64,000 bases of DNA, taken from Methanospirillum purgamenti. Its GTDB lineage: Archaea > Halobacteriota > Methanomicrobia > Methanomicrobiales > Methanospirillaceae. Shown one piece after another: positions 18,335 through 27,201 of this stretch. Made by a program: the position numbers and the translations under genes. Position 1 is the first letter of the stretch, and each line of letters opens with the position of its first letter. The DNA lies in NCBI RefSeq assembly GCF_018502485.1, contig NZ_CP075546.1; one strand, given 5' to 3'. The notes under the pieces are model-generated. The model did no database searches and was not told where the DNA came from. It saw only the letters and a list, made by a program, of their open reading frames with translations.

Positions 18335-20941
18335 TTATATCTTTTTCGATCTCCATTTTTCACTAGGAACATGTATTTCAAACCTGGCACCTTTCCCAAA
18401 TAATCCTGTTTCACTAATTGATAGTCCTGTAATTGAAAGAATCTCTCTGGAAAGAAAGAGACCAATTCCGGTGTTCTTGCCAAATCCATGGCCAAATATC
18501 TGGGTTTTTTCTGCATCTGGAATACCGGCACCGTCATCTTCACAAAATATTACCAGTTCCTTTTGTCTTTCATCAACACCAAATTTAATCTGTGTTACTT
18601 TCTTCCCATGGCGGATTGCATTCTCAAGAAGAGTGGTAAACACTTTTCGAATAATGGGATCAGCATATACCTCGATAGATTCAGGAACAGTATTATTAAT
18701 CTGTATTGTTCCTGGAGAAATCTCCTGTTTTGCAGACTCAATAATGGGATGAATCAGTTGCCATCCTGAGCTTGCCACTCCGAATTCTTCATATTCACGG
18801 GTAAATCCAATGGTCGCTTCGATTCGTTCACCTGCTTCTTTTGCACGGGTGATGTACTCTCTGCTCGCTTTCAGATCCGGAGACTCCAAAGCCAGCTCAT
18901 GATAGAAATAAATCGCATTGAGAAGATTGAGGATATCATGTCTGGTAAGGCCGGTTAACAGGCGTAATTTCTGATTTGATTGTCTTATCGCATCTTCCAT
19001 CTGTTTTCTTTCGGTGATATCAGATAATTGTTCAATGATGAGTTGCACATTCCCGTTATCATCAAGAATCGGATTGCTCCGGCAGAGAAGATATCGGTTC
19101 AATTCAGGAACATATTTTTCGAGAGTGCAGATTTTTTTACTTGATAGTGCTTTCATTGAAGCACAAATATCACAAGGCTTTGTTCTTCCAATGAACGAAT
19201 AACAGGGTTTGCCACGAACCTCTTCCGGAGTCAGTCCCAAAACTTCATATCCGGCACGATTGTACCTGATAAGGGTATGATCCGGATTCTGAATGCCGAT
19301 AATGTCCGGAATACCATCAAGCATTCCCTCAAGCAGCCGGTTTGTTTCACGAAGACTATCTTCTGCCCGTTTTCGGTCGGTAATATCCCAAACCACTGAA
19401 ATCATCAGGTTTTTTTCGTGAATTGGGATATTCATCGCATTCACGTAGGTTGTTACTTCTCCTGTCCGGGTAATTGGAATATCATCCCAATGCATTCGTG
19501 TAGTATCTCCGCTCATACAATCTTCAAGAACCCGTTTTTTTAAAGATTCTCTCATAATCGGGTCTTCGTATACATGGTCCCAGAATGCATCAGGTGTTTT
19601 GAGAGCATCAGCCGATACACGATACAATTTCAGAAAATTATCATTAAAATATTCAAATGTAACTACTGGTTCAACTGTATTCACAGCGACCCCGATTGGG
19701 AGATTATCAAGAACCGTTCTGATATAATCCTCGCTTTCCTGTAAGGCATGTTCAATGCCTTTTCTCTCAGTTATATCAAGGATAATTCCGATTAATCCCT
19801 GTACTTTTCCTGAACGGTCCACAAGGGTAGCTTTTTGAAAGATAACATCATGATTCGTTCCGTCTGCGAACCTGACTTGTGATTCATACACCTGCATTCC
19901 TGGCTTTGTAAACAATTCCTTATCTTTCGCATGATACACCTCAGCAAGATCTCTTGGAGAAATATCAAATACTGATTTTCCGATCAAATCATTTTTAGAT
20001 AGCCCGATATATTTCTCAAATGCACTATTGCATCCGGTATATCTGCCTTCAGCATCCTTGTAAAAAACTGGGCTGGGTATGGTTTCAAGAAGGTAATCCA
20101 GAAATAATTTCTGTTCTTTAAGGTCTTCCTGTGCAGTCTTCTCTTCAGTAATATCAATTGTGTGTGCAATGTATCCTGAAAGGAAACATGTCCCTTTGAA
20201 CAATGGAGTAATCTGAATAAACAGAGTTATCTTACCGGATTTTGTGGATATATATTGGTTTTGTTGCTTCTGATGATCAAAGTTATATTCAGTTACATAC
20301 TTGATGACTTTTCCAGAACGTAACTCATCTAATTTTTCTTTTGTAGTACTTGCATCTGAAAACAGATTATATCCTTTTACACTTTCTATTGAATTTATAC
20401 CGAATAATTGTAATCCCGCAGGATTAATTTCAATGATTGTCCCCTGCTCATCAAACAGTTCTATGGCTATCGGTGAGTTATTGTAAATATCGTGGAACTT
20501 GCATTCAACTTCTTTTATCGTCTTTTCGGCTTCTCTTTTCTGGACAATGGTATTTATTTTATGATATAGATCAACAAATTGGGAGCGGATTTCACCTCCT
20601 TTCATGACATATCCATCAGCTCCATTTTCAAATGCTGCTATTACTACCTCTTCACGCCCTTTTCCGGTAAAAATGATAAACGGGGTATCAAGACCCTGAC
20701 TGCGAATATTTTTCAGAAGTTCGATCCCGCTCATCTCATCCATCTCATAATCTGATATGATTGCGTCATATTTTTTTTGTGCAATCATTTGAAGAGCAAT
20801 TTGGCCGGATTCGGCAGTATCAACCTCAACCGGAAAAGTTATGGTAAGGTACGATTTTGTTGCCTGGAGAACATCTTTCTCATCATCAACTATGAGAAGT
20901 GCAATCGGTGGTGAAATAGAATTGGGCGATATGGTGTTCAT
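18335..20941 (-). CDS. Hybrid REC-PAS(x4) sensor kinase, TRHD type, with Cys-rich PAS
   Basis: This soluble 868-residue protein starts with a receiver (about 10-130; IVDDEKD, SDYEMDEMSG). Four PAS domains follow (about 145-270, 275-395, 400-520, 525-650), then LTGLTRHDILN (His668) and HATPase_c (about 760-865; ENAIRHG, EDDGAGI). The fourth PAS contains CYSFIGRTKPCDIC and two further Cys, a pattern seen in some anaerobe PAS domains that could bind metal or respond to redox. Layout and H-box class match the kinase at 10909. It converges with the UPF0210 gene, leaving only five bases between stops. Confidence 0.9.
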   Translation of the reverse strand: MNTISPNSISPPIALLIVDDEKDVLQATKSYLTITFPVEVDTAESGQIALQMIAQKKYDAIISDYEMDEMSGIELLKNIRSQGLDTPFIIFTGKGREEVVIAAFENGADGYVMKGGEIRSQFVDLYHKINTIVQKREAEKTIKEVECKFHDIYNNSPIAIELFDEQGTIIEINPAGLQLFGINSIESVKGYNLFSDASTTKEKLDELRSGKVIKYVTEYNFDHQKQQNQYISTKSGKITLFIQITPLFKGTCFLSGYIAHTIDITEEKTAQEDLKEQKLFLDYLLETIPSPVFYKDAEGRYTGCNSAFEKYIGLSKNDLIGKSVFDISPRDLAEVYHAKDKELFTKPGMQVYESQVRFADGTNHDVIFQKATLVDRSGKVQGLIGIILDITERKGIEHALQESEDYIRTVLDNLPIGVAVNTVEPVVTFEYFNDNFLKLYRVSADALKTPDAFWDHVYEDPIMRESLKKRVLEDCMSGDTTRMHWDDIPITRTGEVTTYVNAMNIPIHEKNLMISVVWDITDRKRAEDSLRETNRLLEGMLDGIPDIIGIQNPDHTLIRYNRAGYEVLGLTPEEVRGKPCYSFIGRTKPCDICASMKALSSKKICTLEKYVPELNRYLLCRSNPILDDNGNVQLIIEQLSDITERKQMEDAIRQSNQKLRLLTGLTRHDILNLLNAIYFYHELALESPDLKASREYITRAKEAGERIEATIGFTREYEEFGVASSGWQLIHPIIESAKQEISPGTIQINNTVPESIEVYADPIIRKVFTTLLENAIRHGKKVTQIKFGVDERQKELVIFCEDDGAGIPDAEKTQIFGHGFGKNTGIGLFLSREILSITGLSISETGLFGKGARFEIHVPSEKWRSKKI

Positions 20942-21154
20942 TGATATGTGATATGAATACTACTCATCAATTTGTGATAATTGTATTGATGGATATGATG
21001 GGAAAAAATAACTCTTGGAGGGTATCGGTATGCTCTTCCTGGGTAACCACAGCGATCCCATCCATGATATTTCGGGGCCTCTATATACGAATACGATGAT
21101 ACCTTTTCCTCCAACTGAGAACCCAATGGAATTACATCCCACATTCGAGAACAT

Positions 21155-21862
21155 ATGAACAACATACAACCTATCCGGATATTGCAGATCGGTGATATGC
21201 AAAAGGGTTTTACAAAAAAATCCGGAAACCTTTATGTGAGCGGGGCAGAAGACATCCTCGGGCCTGCACAGGAATTTCTGAAAAAAATTCCCAAATCAGC
21301 ATTTTCCTATACCTTTGTCATCCTGGACACTCATTTTTCTGAAGAGTATGCAGAGAGCGAAGAGGCGAAAGAGTTTCCACTTCACTGTGAATACCAGACC
21401 GACGACTGGGAACTCTCACTTGATGTCTCAGGTCTGCCTGAAACGTGGTATCTGATGAAGAACCAGTTTCCCATGTGGAGTGAGCTGAAAGGACAGGTGA
21501 TATCCTTCACAAATCCTGATAGGATAGTTGCATATGAATCCTTATTTCATTTTGTTGATGATCCCCGTCATCCCAGGCAGGTAATCCCCCGTGATTCCTT
21601 TATCCATTCCATCGCACCAGAACAGGATCCGGCTAATATCGAGGTAACTTTGTTTGGCGTTGCATCTGATTTCTGCAACCGGTTTGCGATGGAAGGGTGG
21701 CTGGAACGAGGGGCAAAGGTGACTATCGTGGAGGATCTTACCAAAGGGATCCATAAAGAGACGTTTTTTGTGCTCGGAGAATGCCAGTACCTGAAATATC
21801 TCCCTGACCAGCTTCGAACAGTAACCAGTCAGGACTTACTCAGGGAACTGGATATACTGTGA
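21155..21862 (+). CDS. Isochorismatase-like cysteine hydrolase
   Basis: The 235-residue protein keeps family landmarks: the catalytic Asp in GDMQKGF (about residue 13) and the nucleophilic Cys in GVASDFCNRFAMEGW, followed by the VTIVEDLTKGI stretch typical of nicotinamidase/isochorismatase folds. It is longer than many nicotinamidases (about 200). The substrate may be nicotinamide or another amide and cannot be fixed. It is a single gene, divergent from the hybrid kinase across 213 bases. Confidence 0.8.
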   Translation: MNNIQPIRILQIGDMQKGFTKKSGNLYVSGAEDILGPAQEFLKKIPKSAFSYTFVILDTHFSEEYAESEEAKEFPLHCEYQTDDWELSLDVSGLPETWYLMKNQFPMWSELKGQVISFTNPDRIVAYESLFHFVDDPRHPRQVIPRDSFIHSIAPEQDPANIEVTLFGVASDFCNRFAMEGWLERGAKVTIVEDLTKGIHKETFFVLGECQYLKYLPDQLRTVTSQDLLRELDIL

Positions 21863-21890
21863 GGGATTGGTTTTTTAAAAAGAGTAATAT

Positions 21891-23780
21891 TCAATTTTTT
21901 GCAGTATCAGCAGAAAAATCTGCATCTGCATATACCTTTTTTCCTTCCAGATAGGTAGCAGCAACCCGGGCCTTGTTGATATCTGTTAAGGGCATCGAGA
22001 AGAGATCCTTATCAAGAACAACTATATCTGCTAATTTTCCCTTCTCAAGAGTTCCTGTACTGTTTTCCATGAAATTGGTATATGCTCCCCAGTAGGTATA
22101 TGCCTCAATCGCCGTTTTTAGATCAATCAGTTCTTCCGGATGGTATGGTTCGGTAATGGGTGAGTCCGGAGGCAGGGGAAGTCGGGTTACTGCGGTTCGG
22201 ATGCCGTCGAGCGGATTATAGGTCAGATAATCAGTTCCCACCGGATAATCAGTACCAAATGCAACCATTGCCCCGCTATCCAGGATTGTTTTGAGCGAGT
22301 ACATCCGGTGAGCCCGTTCTTCTCCAAGATAGGGAAGAGACACATGTTCAAAGTTTTCATCATAATAGAACCAGTTCGGTTGTAATGCGGCGATTATTCC
22401 CAGTTCATGGATCCGGTGAACATCTGATGGATCAATGAGCTGGATATGAGATATTTTATGCCTTGAATCCCTGATTCCATTTTTTTCCTGAGCATTCTGA
22501 TATGCATCAAGGCACATCCTGACTGCTCCGTCCCCGATTGCATGGATATCTATCTGAAACCCTAAGGAATCAAGAGCTTCAATCATATCCTGGAATTTAT
22601 TGACATCCCAGTTTATTGTTCCATAGGTTGATGGTTCGTCAGCATATGGCTCGATAAGATAACCGGTATGTCCCTCAACAACCCCGTCAAGGAATAATTT
22701 ACCGGTTTGAATTCTGAATAATCCTTCATCATCCGAATAATCAGGAATAGTGCTGAGAGTAACATTATACTGTGACTCTCCATCCAGAAGTCCGGGAAGA
22801 TCGTCTATGTAGGAATATCCCTCTTCTATCGCCGGATATCCCGGATAAAAGATACTTCTTTCCGCTTCCATGAGAGGTATCTCTTCTACTCCCAGTTCAG
22901 GAAGGGCAACGATCTCACCAAATACCCGGACCGGTAATTTCCCTTCATCTTCAAGATCTGCAAATGCGGAGATGATCTCTGGTGAGACTGCAGCATCATC
23001 GGCTGTGGTAATCCCTGCCTCGGCCGCTCTGGGGAGTATTTTTTCCAGCATTTCTTTTCTCTGGGCAATCGTCAGAGGAGGAACTTTGTTTGTCACCAGA
23101 TTTGATGCGGCCATTTCCCGCAAAACACCTGTAGGATTACCATCTGAATCCCGCTCAATTTTTCCTCCCGTCGGTTCAGGAGTTGACCCGGTTATTCCGG
23201 CAATCTCAAGAGCCCTGGAATTGACCCAGGTTGCATGACCGTCAAACGATGTCAGAATGACCGGTTTGTCGCTGATTACCTGATCCAGCATCTCCTTATG
23301 TGGTCCTGATTCATTAAAAAGAAAATAGTTCCATCCAAATCCTCTGATTACCGGGATATCCTTATTTTTCTCTGCATAATCTCTGATGGTACTCTGAATT
23401 TCTGAAGGGGATGTACAGGGGAGCAGATCGACACCGGCCATTATCTGGGCAGCTGCACCAAGATGAATGTGGGTATCAATGAATCCTGGTAAGACCATCT
23501 TCCCCTTCAGGTCATGTACCTGTGTTTCAGGACCGATATACGGTTCTATTCCGTTGTTTGAATCGACTGCAAGGATGGTTCTGCCGTGTATGGCAATCGC
23601 TTCCTGTGGGGTATCAGGCCAGTCTGTCCCATATTGAACGGTATACACTGTTCCGTTCATGAGGACAATATCTGCATGTTCAGATACTGGTAATCCTTCT
23701 GAAAAGACTGATGTGATGAGCAGGCATGGTGAGACGAGGCAAATAAGAGTGATAAGAAGAAACCGGGGGCTTATTAGCAT
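21891..23780 (-). CDS. Exported metal-dependent amidohydrolase (YtcJ-like)
   Basis: The 629-residue protein has an N-terminal signal peptide (about 1-28). An amidohydrolase-3 domain follows: MVLPGFIDTHIHLG carries the metal-binding HxH, QIDIHAIGDGAV supplies further His, and FGTDYPVG the late catalytic Asp. The C-terminal stretch LADIVVLDKDLF is typical of the family's small beta-sandwich. Relatives hydrolyse cyclic or linear amides, but the substrate is open. Export of such an enzyme suggests scavenging outside the membrane. Confidence 0.88.
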   Translation of the reverse strand: MLISPRFLLITLICLVSPCLLITSVFSEGLPVSEHADIVLMNGTVYTVQYGTDWPDTPQEAIAIHGRTILAVDSNNGIEPYIGPETQVHDLKGKMVLPGFIDTHIHLGAAAQIMAGVDLLPCTSPSEIQSTIRDYAEKNKDIPVIRGFGWNYFLFNESGPHKEMLDQVISDKPVILTSFDGHATWVNSRALEIAGITGSTPEPTGGKIERDSDGNPTGVLREMAASNLVTNKVPPLTIAQRKEMLEKILPRAAEAGITTADDAAVSPEIISAFADLEDEGKLPVRVFGEIVALPELGVEEIPLMEAERSIFYPGYPAIEEGYSYIDDLPGLLDGESQYNVTLSTIPDYSDDEGLFRIQTGKLFLDGVVEGHTGYLIEPYADEPSTYGTINWDVNKFQDMIEALDSLGFQIDIHAIGDGAVRMCLDAYQNAQEKNGIRDSRHKISHIQLIDPSDVHRIHELGIIAALQPNWFYYDENFEHVSLPYLGEERAHRMYSLKTILDSGAMVAFGTDYPVGTDYLTYNPLDGIRTAVTRLPLPPDSPITEPYHPEELIDLKTAIEAYTYWGAYTNFMENSTGTLEKGKLADIVVLDKDLFSMPLTDINKARVAATYLEGKKVYADADFSADTAKN

Positions 23781-23934
23781 ATGATACCTGTTACCCTGTG
23801 TGAGATTTAATAATTTAGTAGAGGGAGGAGCATAATGATTCAGATAGTTATCTGGTACGGTACTATTAATCGCACGAAATACGGTATTTTCTTAGTTTCC
23901 AGTAGAATCAATTCCTTTTTTAATAAGGAATTTT

Positions 23935-24201
23935 TTATATAATGCGGTTATATCGTTTATGTGCTATTCCTATAGGCAATATATCTGTTACTCTGACAAG
24001 ATCATGTTCCGGATAGATCATAAAGAACACAGTATAGGTTCTCCCAATATGTAGGCGGTAAACATCATTACCGATCTTTTCAATTTCAGAAGCCTGAAAT
24101 GGATCTTCGAGCCTGCGTAATTGTTTGAGAATAATACGTCGACTTTTTAAAGGTAATTCTTTCACAAAATTACACGCCGATATTTCTATCTCAACTTTCA
24201 T
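23935..24201 (-). CDS. RelE/ParE-superfamily toxin
   Basis: The 88 residues fit the RelE fold: an EISACNFVKELPLKSRRII N-terminal helix pair, then DVYRLHIGRTYTVFFMIYP strands and a short basic tail (AHKRYNRII). Members cleave mRNA on the ribosome or inhibit gyrase; which applies is unknown. Its ATG overlaps the stop of the upstream gene (ATGA), as in many type II toxin-antitoxin pairs. Confidence 0.8.
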   Translation of the reverse strand: MKVEIEISACNFVKELPLKSRRIILKQLRRLEDPFQASEIEKIGNDVYRLHIGRTYTVFFMIYPEHDLVRVTDILPIGIAHKRYNRII

Positions 24202-24413
24202 TCTTTCCAGACTTCCTCGGCCTCATCCAGTGAAAGAAATTCTCCCTCTTCTGCAATTTTTTTTACATGTCGAATGATATCCAGTTTTTCTCGTTCTTCA
24301 ATCAAATCTACAATGAGATGATCAAAGGTTTCACCAGGTTTTTTAAGGATTGAGAGTTTTTCCCAGGTTGCAGGTGTGATCGGGATCCGTTTATAAGTCT
24401 GAGTACTGGACAT
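24198..24413 (-). CDS. Antitoxin of the RelE-type pair
   Basis: This small protein (71 residues) has an N-terminal strand KRIPITPATWEKL that suggests a ribbon-helix-helix DNA-binding part, and an acidic C-terminal helix (LDEAEEVWKE) suited to wrapping the toxin. The ATG at 24413 is preferred: a start at 24431 would fall inside the likely operator. It comes first in the pair, as is usual. Confidence 0.75.
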   Translation of the reverse strand: MSSTQTYKRIPITPATWEKLSILKKPGETFDHLIVDLIEEREKLDIIRHVKKIAEEGEFLSLDEAEEVWKE

Positions 24414-24423
24414 GTTATACACA

Positions 24424-24439
24424 TTGCACATGTGTACAA
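24424..24439 (-). promoter_or_regulatory. Imperfect palindrome, likely toxin-antitoxin operator
   Basis: TTGCACATGTGTACAA contains the 8-base palindrome CACATGTG and lies just before the antitoxin ATG, downstream of an AT-rich TATA-like stretch. Such elements commonly bind the antitoxin for autoregulation; binding here is inference. Confidence 0.4.
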
Positions 24440-24642
24440 TTAATATCTTACTTTCATGATGATGGAGAGGGTTTTGTAATCGGATTGAAGATTCCTCTCA
24501 CTTTAATGGCCATTATAATAGAAATGATTCTCAAGTTCTCCTTATTTTACCAGAGTTATAAAAAGAAACCGGATGCTTATCAGCATATCATCCATGTTTA
24601 ATAATCTCATTAATATAAAAATATATATATGTATAAAAAAAT

Positions 24643-27072
24643 TTAATAATATTTAAACTGCATCATCTCTTGTTCTATTCTCTGCACTGCCTCTTCGGCA
24701 AGTTCGGTTGTGTTTCTAATCTTCTCCATTGACTCATTCACTTGTGAGACCATCTGGGTAATCTGTTCAACTGCAGCAGATGACTCTTCACTTGCAGCAG
24801 CAAGTCCAACCGATTCTTTTGCTGTCTGCTGAACCATGTCACTAAACTCATTCACCGTTGCTGTTACTTCCTCAACAGATGCTGCCTGTTCTTCACTTGC
24901 TGCAGCCACTTCGCTCATATTTGCATTAATGACCGCAATAGATCCGACGATTTCGTTGAAAACTGCAAGAGTCTCACTGACTGAGTTATTTCCTATCTCA
25001 ACCTCGGTTATGGATTTCTTCACTGCATCTGCCATCGCAATTGATTTTTTCTGAAGTCCTGAGATGATTCCGGCAATGTTCTCTGCAGATTTTTGTGATT
25101 CATTTGCCAGTTCTTTTACTTCAGATGCAACAACAGCAAATCCAAGACCTGCTTCTCCTGCACGAGCTGCCTCTATTGCTGCATTTAATGCAAGGAGATT
25201 TGTTTCTTCAGCAATGGAGCCGATGATATCAACGATCCGGCCAATCTCCTGCATCTGGTTTGCGATCTCCTGGTTCATCTGGTCAATTGCAGAAGATGAC
25301 TGCATGATACCATGCATCCCTGATTCTGCCTGACCAGCAGCTTCTTTCCCTTTTTCAGAAAGTTCAGATGCCGTGTTTGTGAGAACTGAAACATGTTCCA
25401 TTTTTGCTGCAACAGATGAGACGGTTGTGGCAAGATCTTGCATGGCTGCTAATATCTGCTGCGTAGTCATTCCGCTCTTATCAGCAAGATCGCTTACTGC
25501 TGATGCAATCTGTGCAACCTGACCGACACCTTCTGATACATCTTCAATGCTCGTATGAGCCTCTTCAGTTTCCTCTGTAACTTCATCAACCCGTCCACTG
25601 ACTTCAATCATCTCTTTTGCAAGGTTCTCCATCTGGATCTTCACTGCAGCAAGAGCCTGTGAAACGTCAATGCCAATTGTATCAAGGGCTTTTTGAAATG
25701 TGACAAACTCTCCTTCAAGATGTATGTCTGGGTTCATTCTCGCGGTAAAGTCCCCGGCTGCATACTTACCGGCTAATTTCATAGCTTCCTGTAAGGGGAC
25801 TGCCATTGCATCCACGGTGTCATTTACTCCATCGATGATTACGGCATAATCACCCTGGAATTTCCTGACATCACCCCTGACATTCAGATTGCCTGATGCA
25901 GCAGCGGTGCTGATCGTCCGAATTTCATCCCGGAAGAGCTGGAACGTTATAACCACATCTGCAAATGCACGACCAAGAATTCCAATCTCATCTTTGTGAT
26001 GTATTGTTACCATATCACCGGAGAGATCACCATCTCGAACACGGTTTGCAAGTTTTACAAGGTTATCCATCCGGTTCGAAATAGACCGGCCAAAGAGTGT
26101 GGCAACAATAAATCCGCCGATAATCCCAAGAATCATCACGATGATTATGGTATTGCGAATGTTATCTATTGGCCCGGTAAAATCCGTTATGTCTGCATTT
26201 GCAACGATGATCCAGTCAAATGGTTCAAAATAAGTAAAGACCGCTATTTTAGGAATGCCATTATACGTATATTCCAGATATCCTTCTTTTTGAGTGACTA
26301 TTTCCTTGATAAACGGAAGATCTGAATCATTTTTTCCTTCTCTGGTCGGATGAATAAGGGCAAGACCAGTACTATCAAGGACGAAGACATATCCATTCTC
26401 ACCAATTTTTTTGCTTTTTATCTGTTCCTGTAACAGACCAATCGTTTCTGCTTCATCTACACCAACATAGAGAATTCCTATGATATCATTCGCCTGGTTT
26501 TTTATTGGTTCATAGGCGGTGATGTATTTCTTTCCTACAACGGTTGCAGTCCCGTAATACGTCTGGCCTTTGTTAATGACAGCATCATACACTGCAGCAG
26601 ATACCGGAGTTCCAACAGCTCGTTTTCCATCCTCTCCGATTACATTTGTTGAAATCCGGATCGCCTGGTCACCTTTCCTTTGAAATACGGTTGCTGTACC
26701 ACCAATTAATTCCTGGACACCATCAACGATCTCAAAATTGTCATTCACTTTATATGATGAGCCCAGCATCATGTTCCCGGCAACTATCTCCGGTTTTCCT
26801 TTCGAGAAAAAACTCTGCCTCAATACATTCAGGTCACTGTTCACCTTTGCCTGAGTGAGGCCATATACGGTTATTGTCTCTTCCTGCAGATCGTTACTTT
26901 GTGTCTCAAGATTTGTCTTTATATTATCTTTTATCGCTGCTTCTGCGCTGGTATATGCAACAATCCCCAGCACCAAAGTAGGAATAATCACCAGAATAAG
27001 GCAGATTATGGTGATCTTCTTCCCAATTGTGGCATTATTAAACCACTTCGTTACTCTACTTCCAAACTCCAT
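24643..27072 (-). CDS. Methyl-accepting chemotaxis protein, Cache sensor
   Basis: This 809-residue receptor has a first helix (about 18-40), an extracytoplasmic double-Cache type domain (about 45-300), a second helix (about 310-330), a HAMP domain, a further HAMP/PAS-like linker, and the MCP signalling hairpin with its conserved tip (ETNLLALNAAIEAARAGE, about residues 630-650). Gln/Glu-rich repeats suit methylation. The ligand is unknown. It is divergent from the MASE3 kinase gene, sharing a 129-base intergenic region. The AT-rich stretch at 24600-24660 would suit transcription termination. Confidence 0.92.
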   Translation of the reverse strand: MEFGSRVTKWFNNATIGKKITIICLILVIIPTLVLGIVAYTSAEAAIKDNIKTNLETQSNDLQEETITVYGLTQAKVNSDLNVLRQSFFSKGKPEIVAGNMMLGSSYKVNDNFEIVDGVQELIGGTATVFQRKGDQAIRISTNVIGEDGKRAVGTPVSAAVYDAVINKGQTYYGTATVVGKKYITAYEPIKNQANDIIGILYVGVDEAETIGLLQEQIKSKKIGENGYVFVLDSTGLALIHPTREGKNDSDLPFIKEIVTQKEGYLEYTYNGIPKIAVFTYFEPFDWIIVANADITDFTGPIDNIRNTIIIVMILGIIGGFIVATLFGRSISNRMDNLVKLANRVRDGDLSGDMVTIHHKDEIGILGRAFADVVITFQLFRDEIRTISTAAASGNLNVRGDVRKFQGDYAVIIDGVNDTVDAMAVPLQEAMKLAGKYAAGDFTARMNPDIHLEGEFVTFQKALDTIGIDVSQALAAVKIQMENLAKEMIEVSGRVDEVTEETEEAHTSIEDVSEGVGQVAQIASAVSDLADKSGMTTQQILAAMQDLATTVSSVAAKMEHVSVLTNTASELSEKGKEAAGQAESGMHGIMQSSSAIDQMNQEIANQMQEIGRIVDIIGSIAEETNLLALNAAIEAARAGEAGLGFAVVASEVKELANESQKSAENIAGIISGLQKKSIAMADAVKKSITEVEIGNNSVSETLAVFNEIVGSIAVINANMSEVAAASEEQAASVEEVTATVNEFSDMVQQTAKESVGLAAASEESSAAVEQITQMVSQVNESMEKIRNTTELAEEAVQRIEQEMMQFKYY

Positions 27073-27201
27073 CGGTTCCCACCAATGTATGGTACTCTGG
27101 TTAATGAATTTAAAAGATGTTCGGTTTTTCCTCTACCCGTACACTTATTAAGGGATGATGAGAAAAGCTCATTATTAGATAGTATATTTAACAGGGGGGT
27201 C

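Noticed and set aside
20942..21154. Small minus-strand frames in the gap upstream of the hybrid kinase
   Set aside because: Their composition is not protein-like, there is no ribosome site, and they run into the divergent hydrolase gene. I treat the gap as promoter region.
22870..23238. 122-residue frame opposite the amidohydrolase
   Set aside because: Low-complexity Ser/Arg/Ala composition typical of antisense reading; no start signal.
26899..27201. Longer N-terminus for the MASE3 kinase
   Set aside because: It runs antisense within the chemoreceptor gene. The ATG at 27202 has a purine-rich site and begins the membrane domain.
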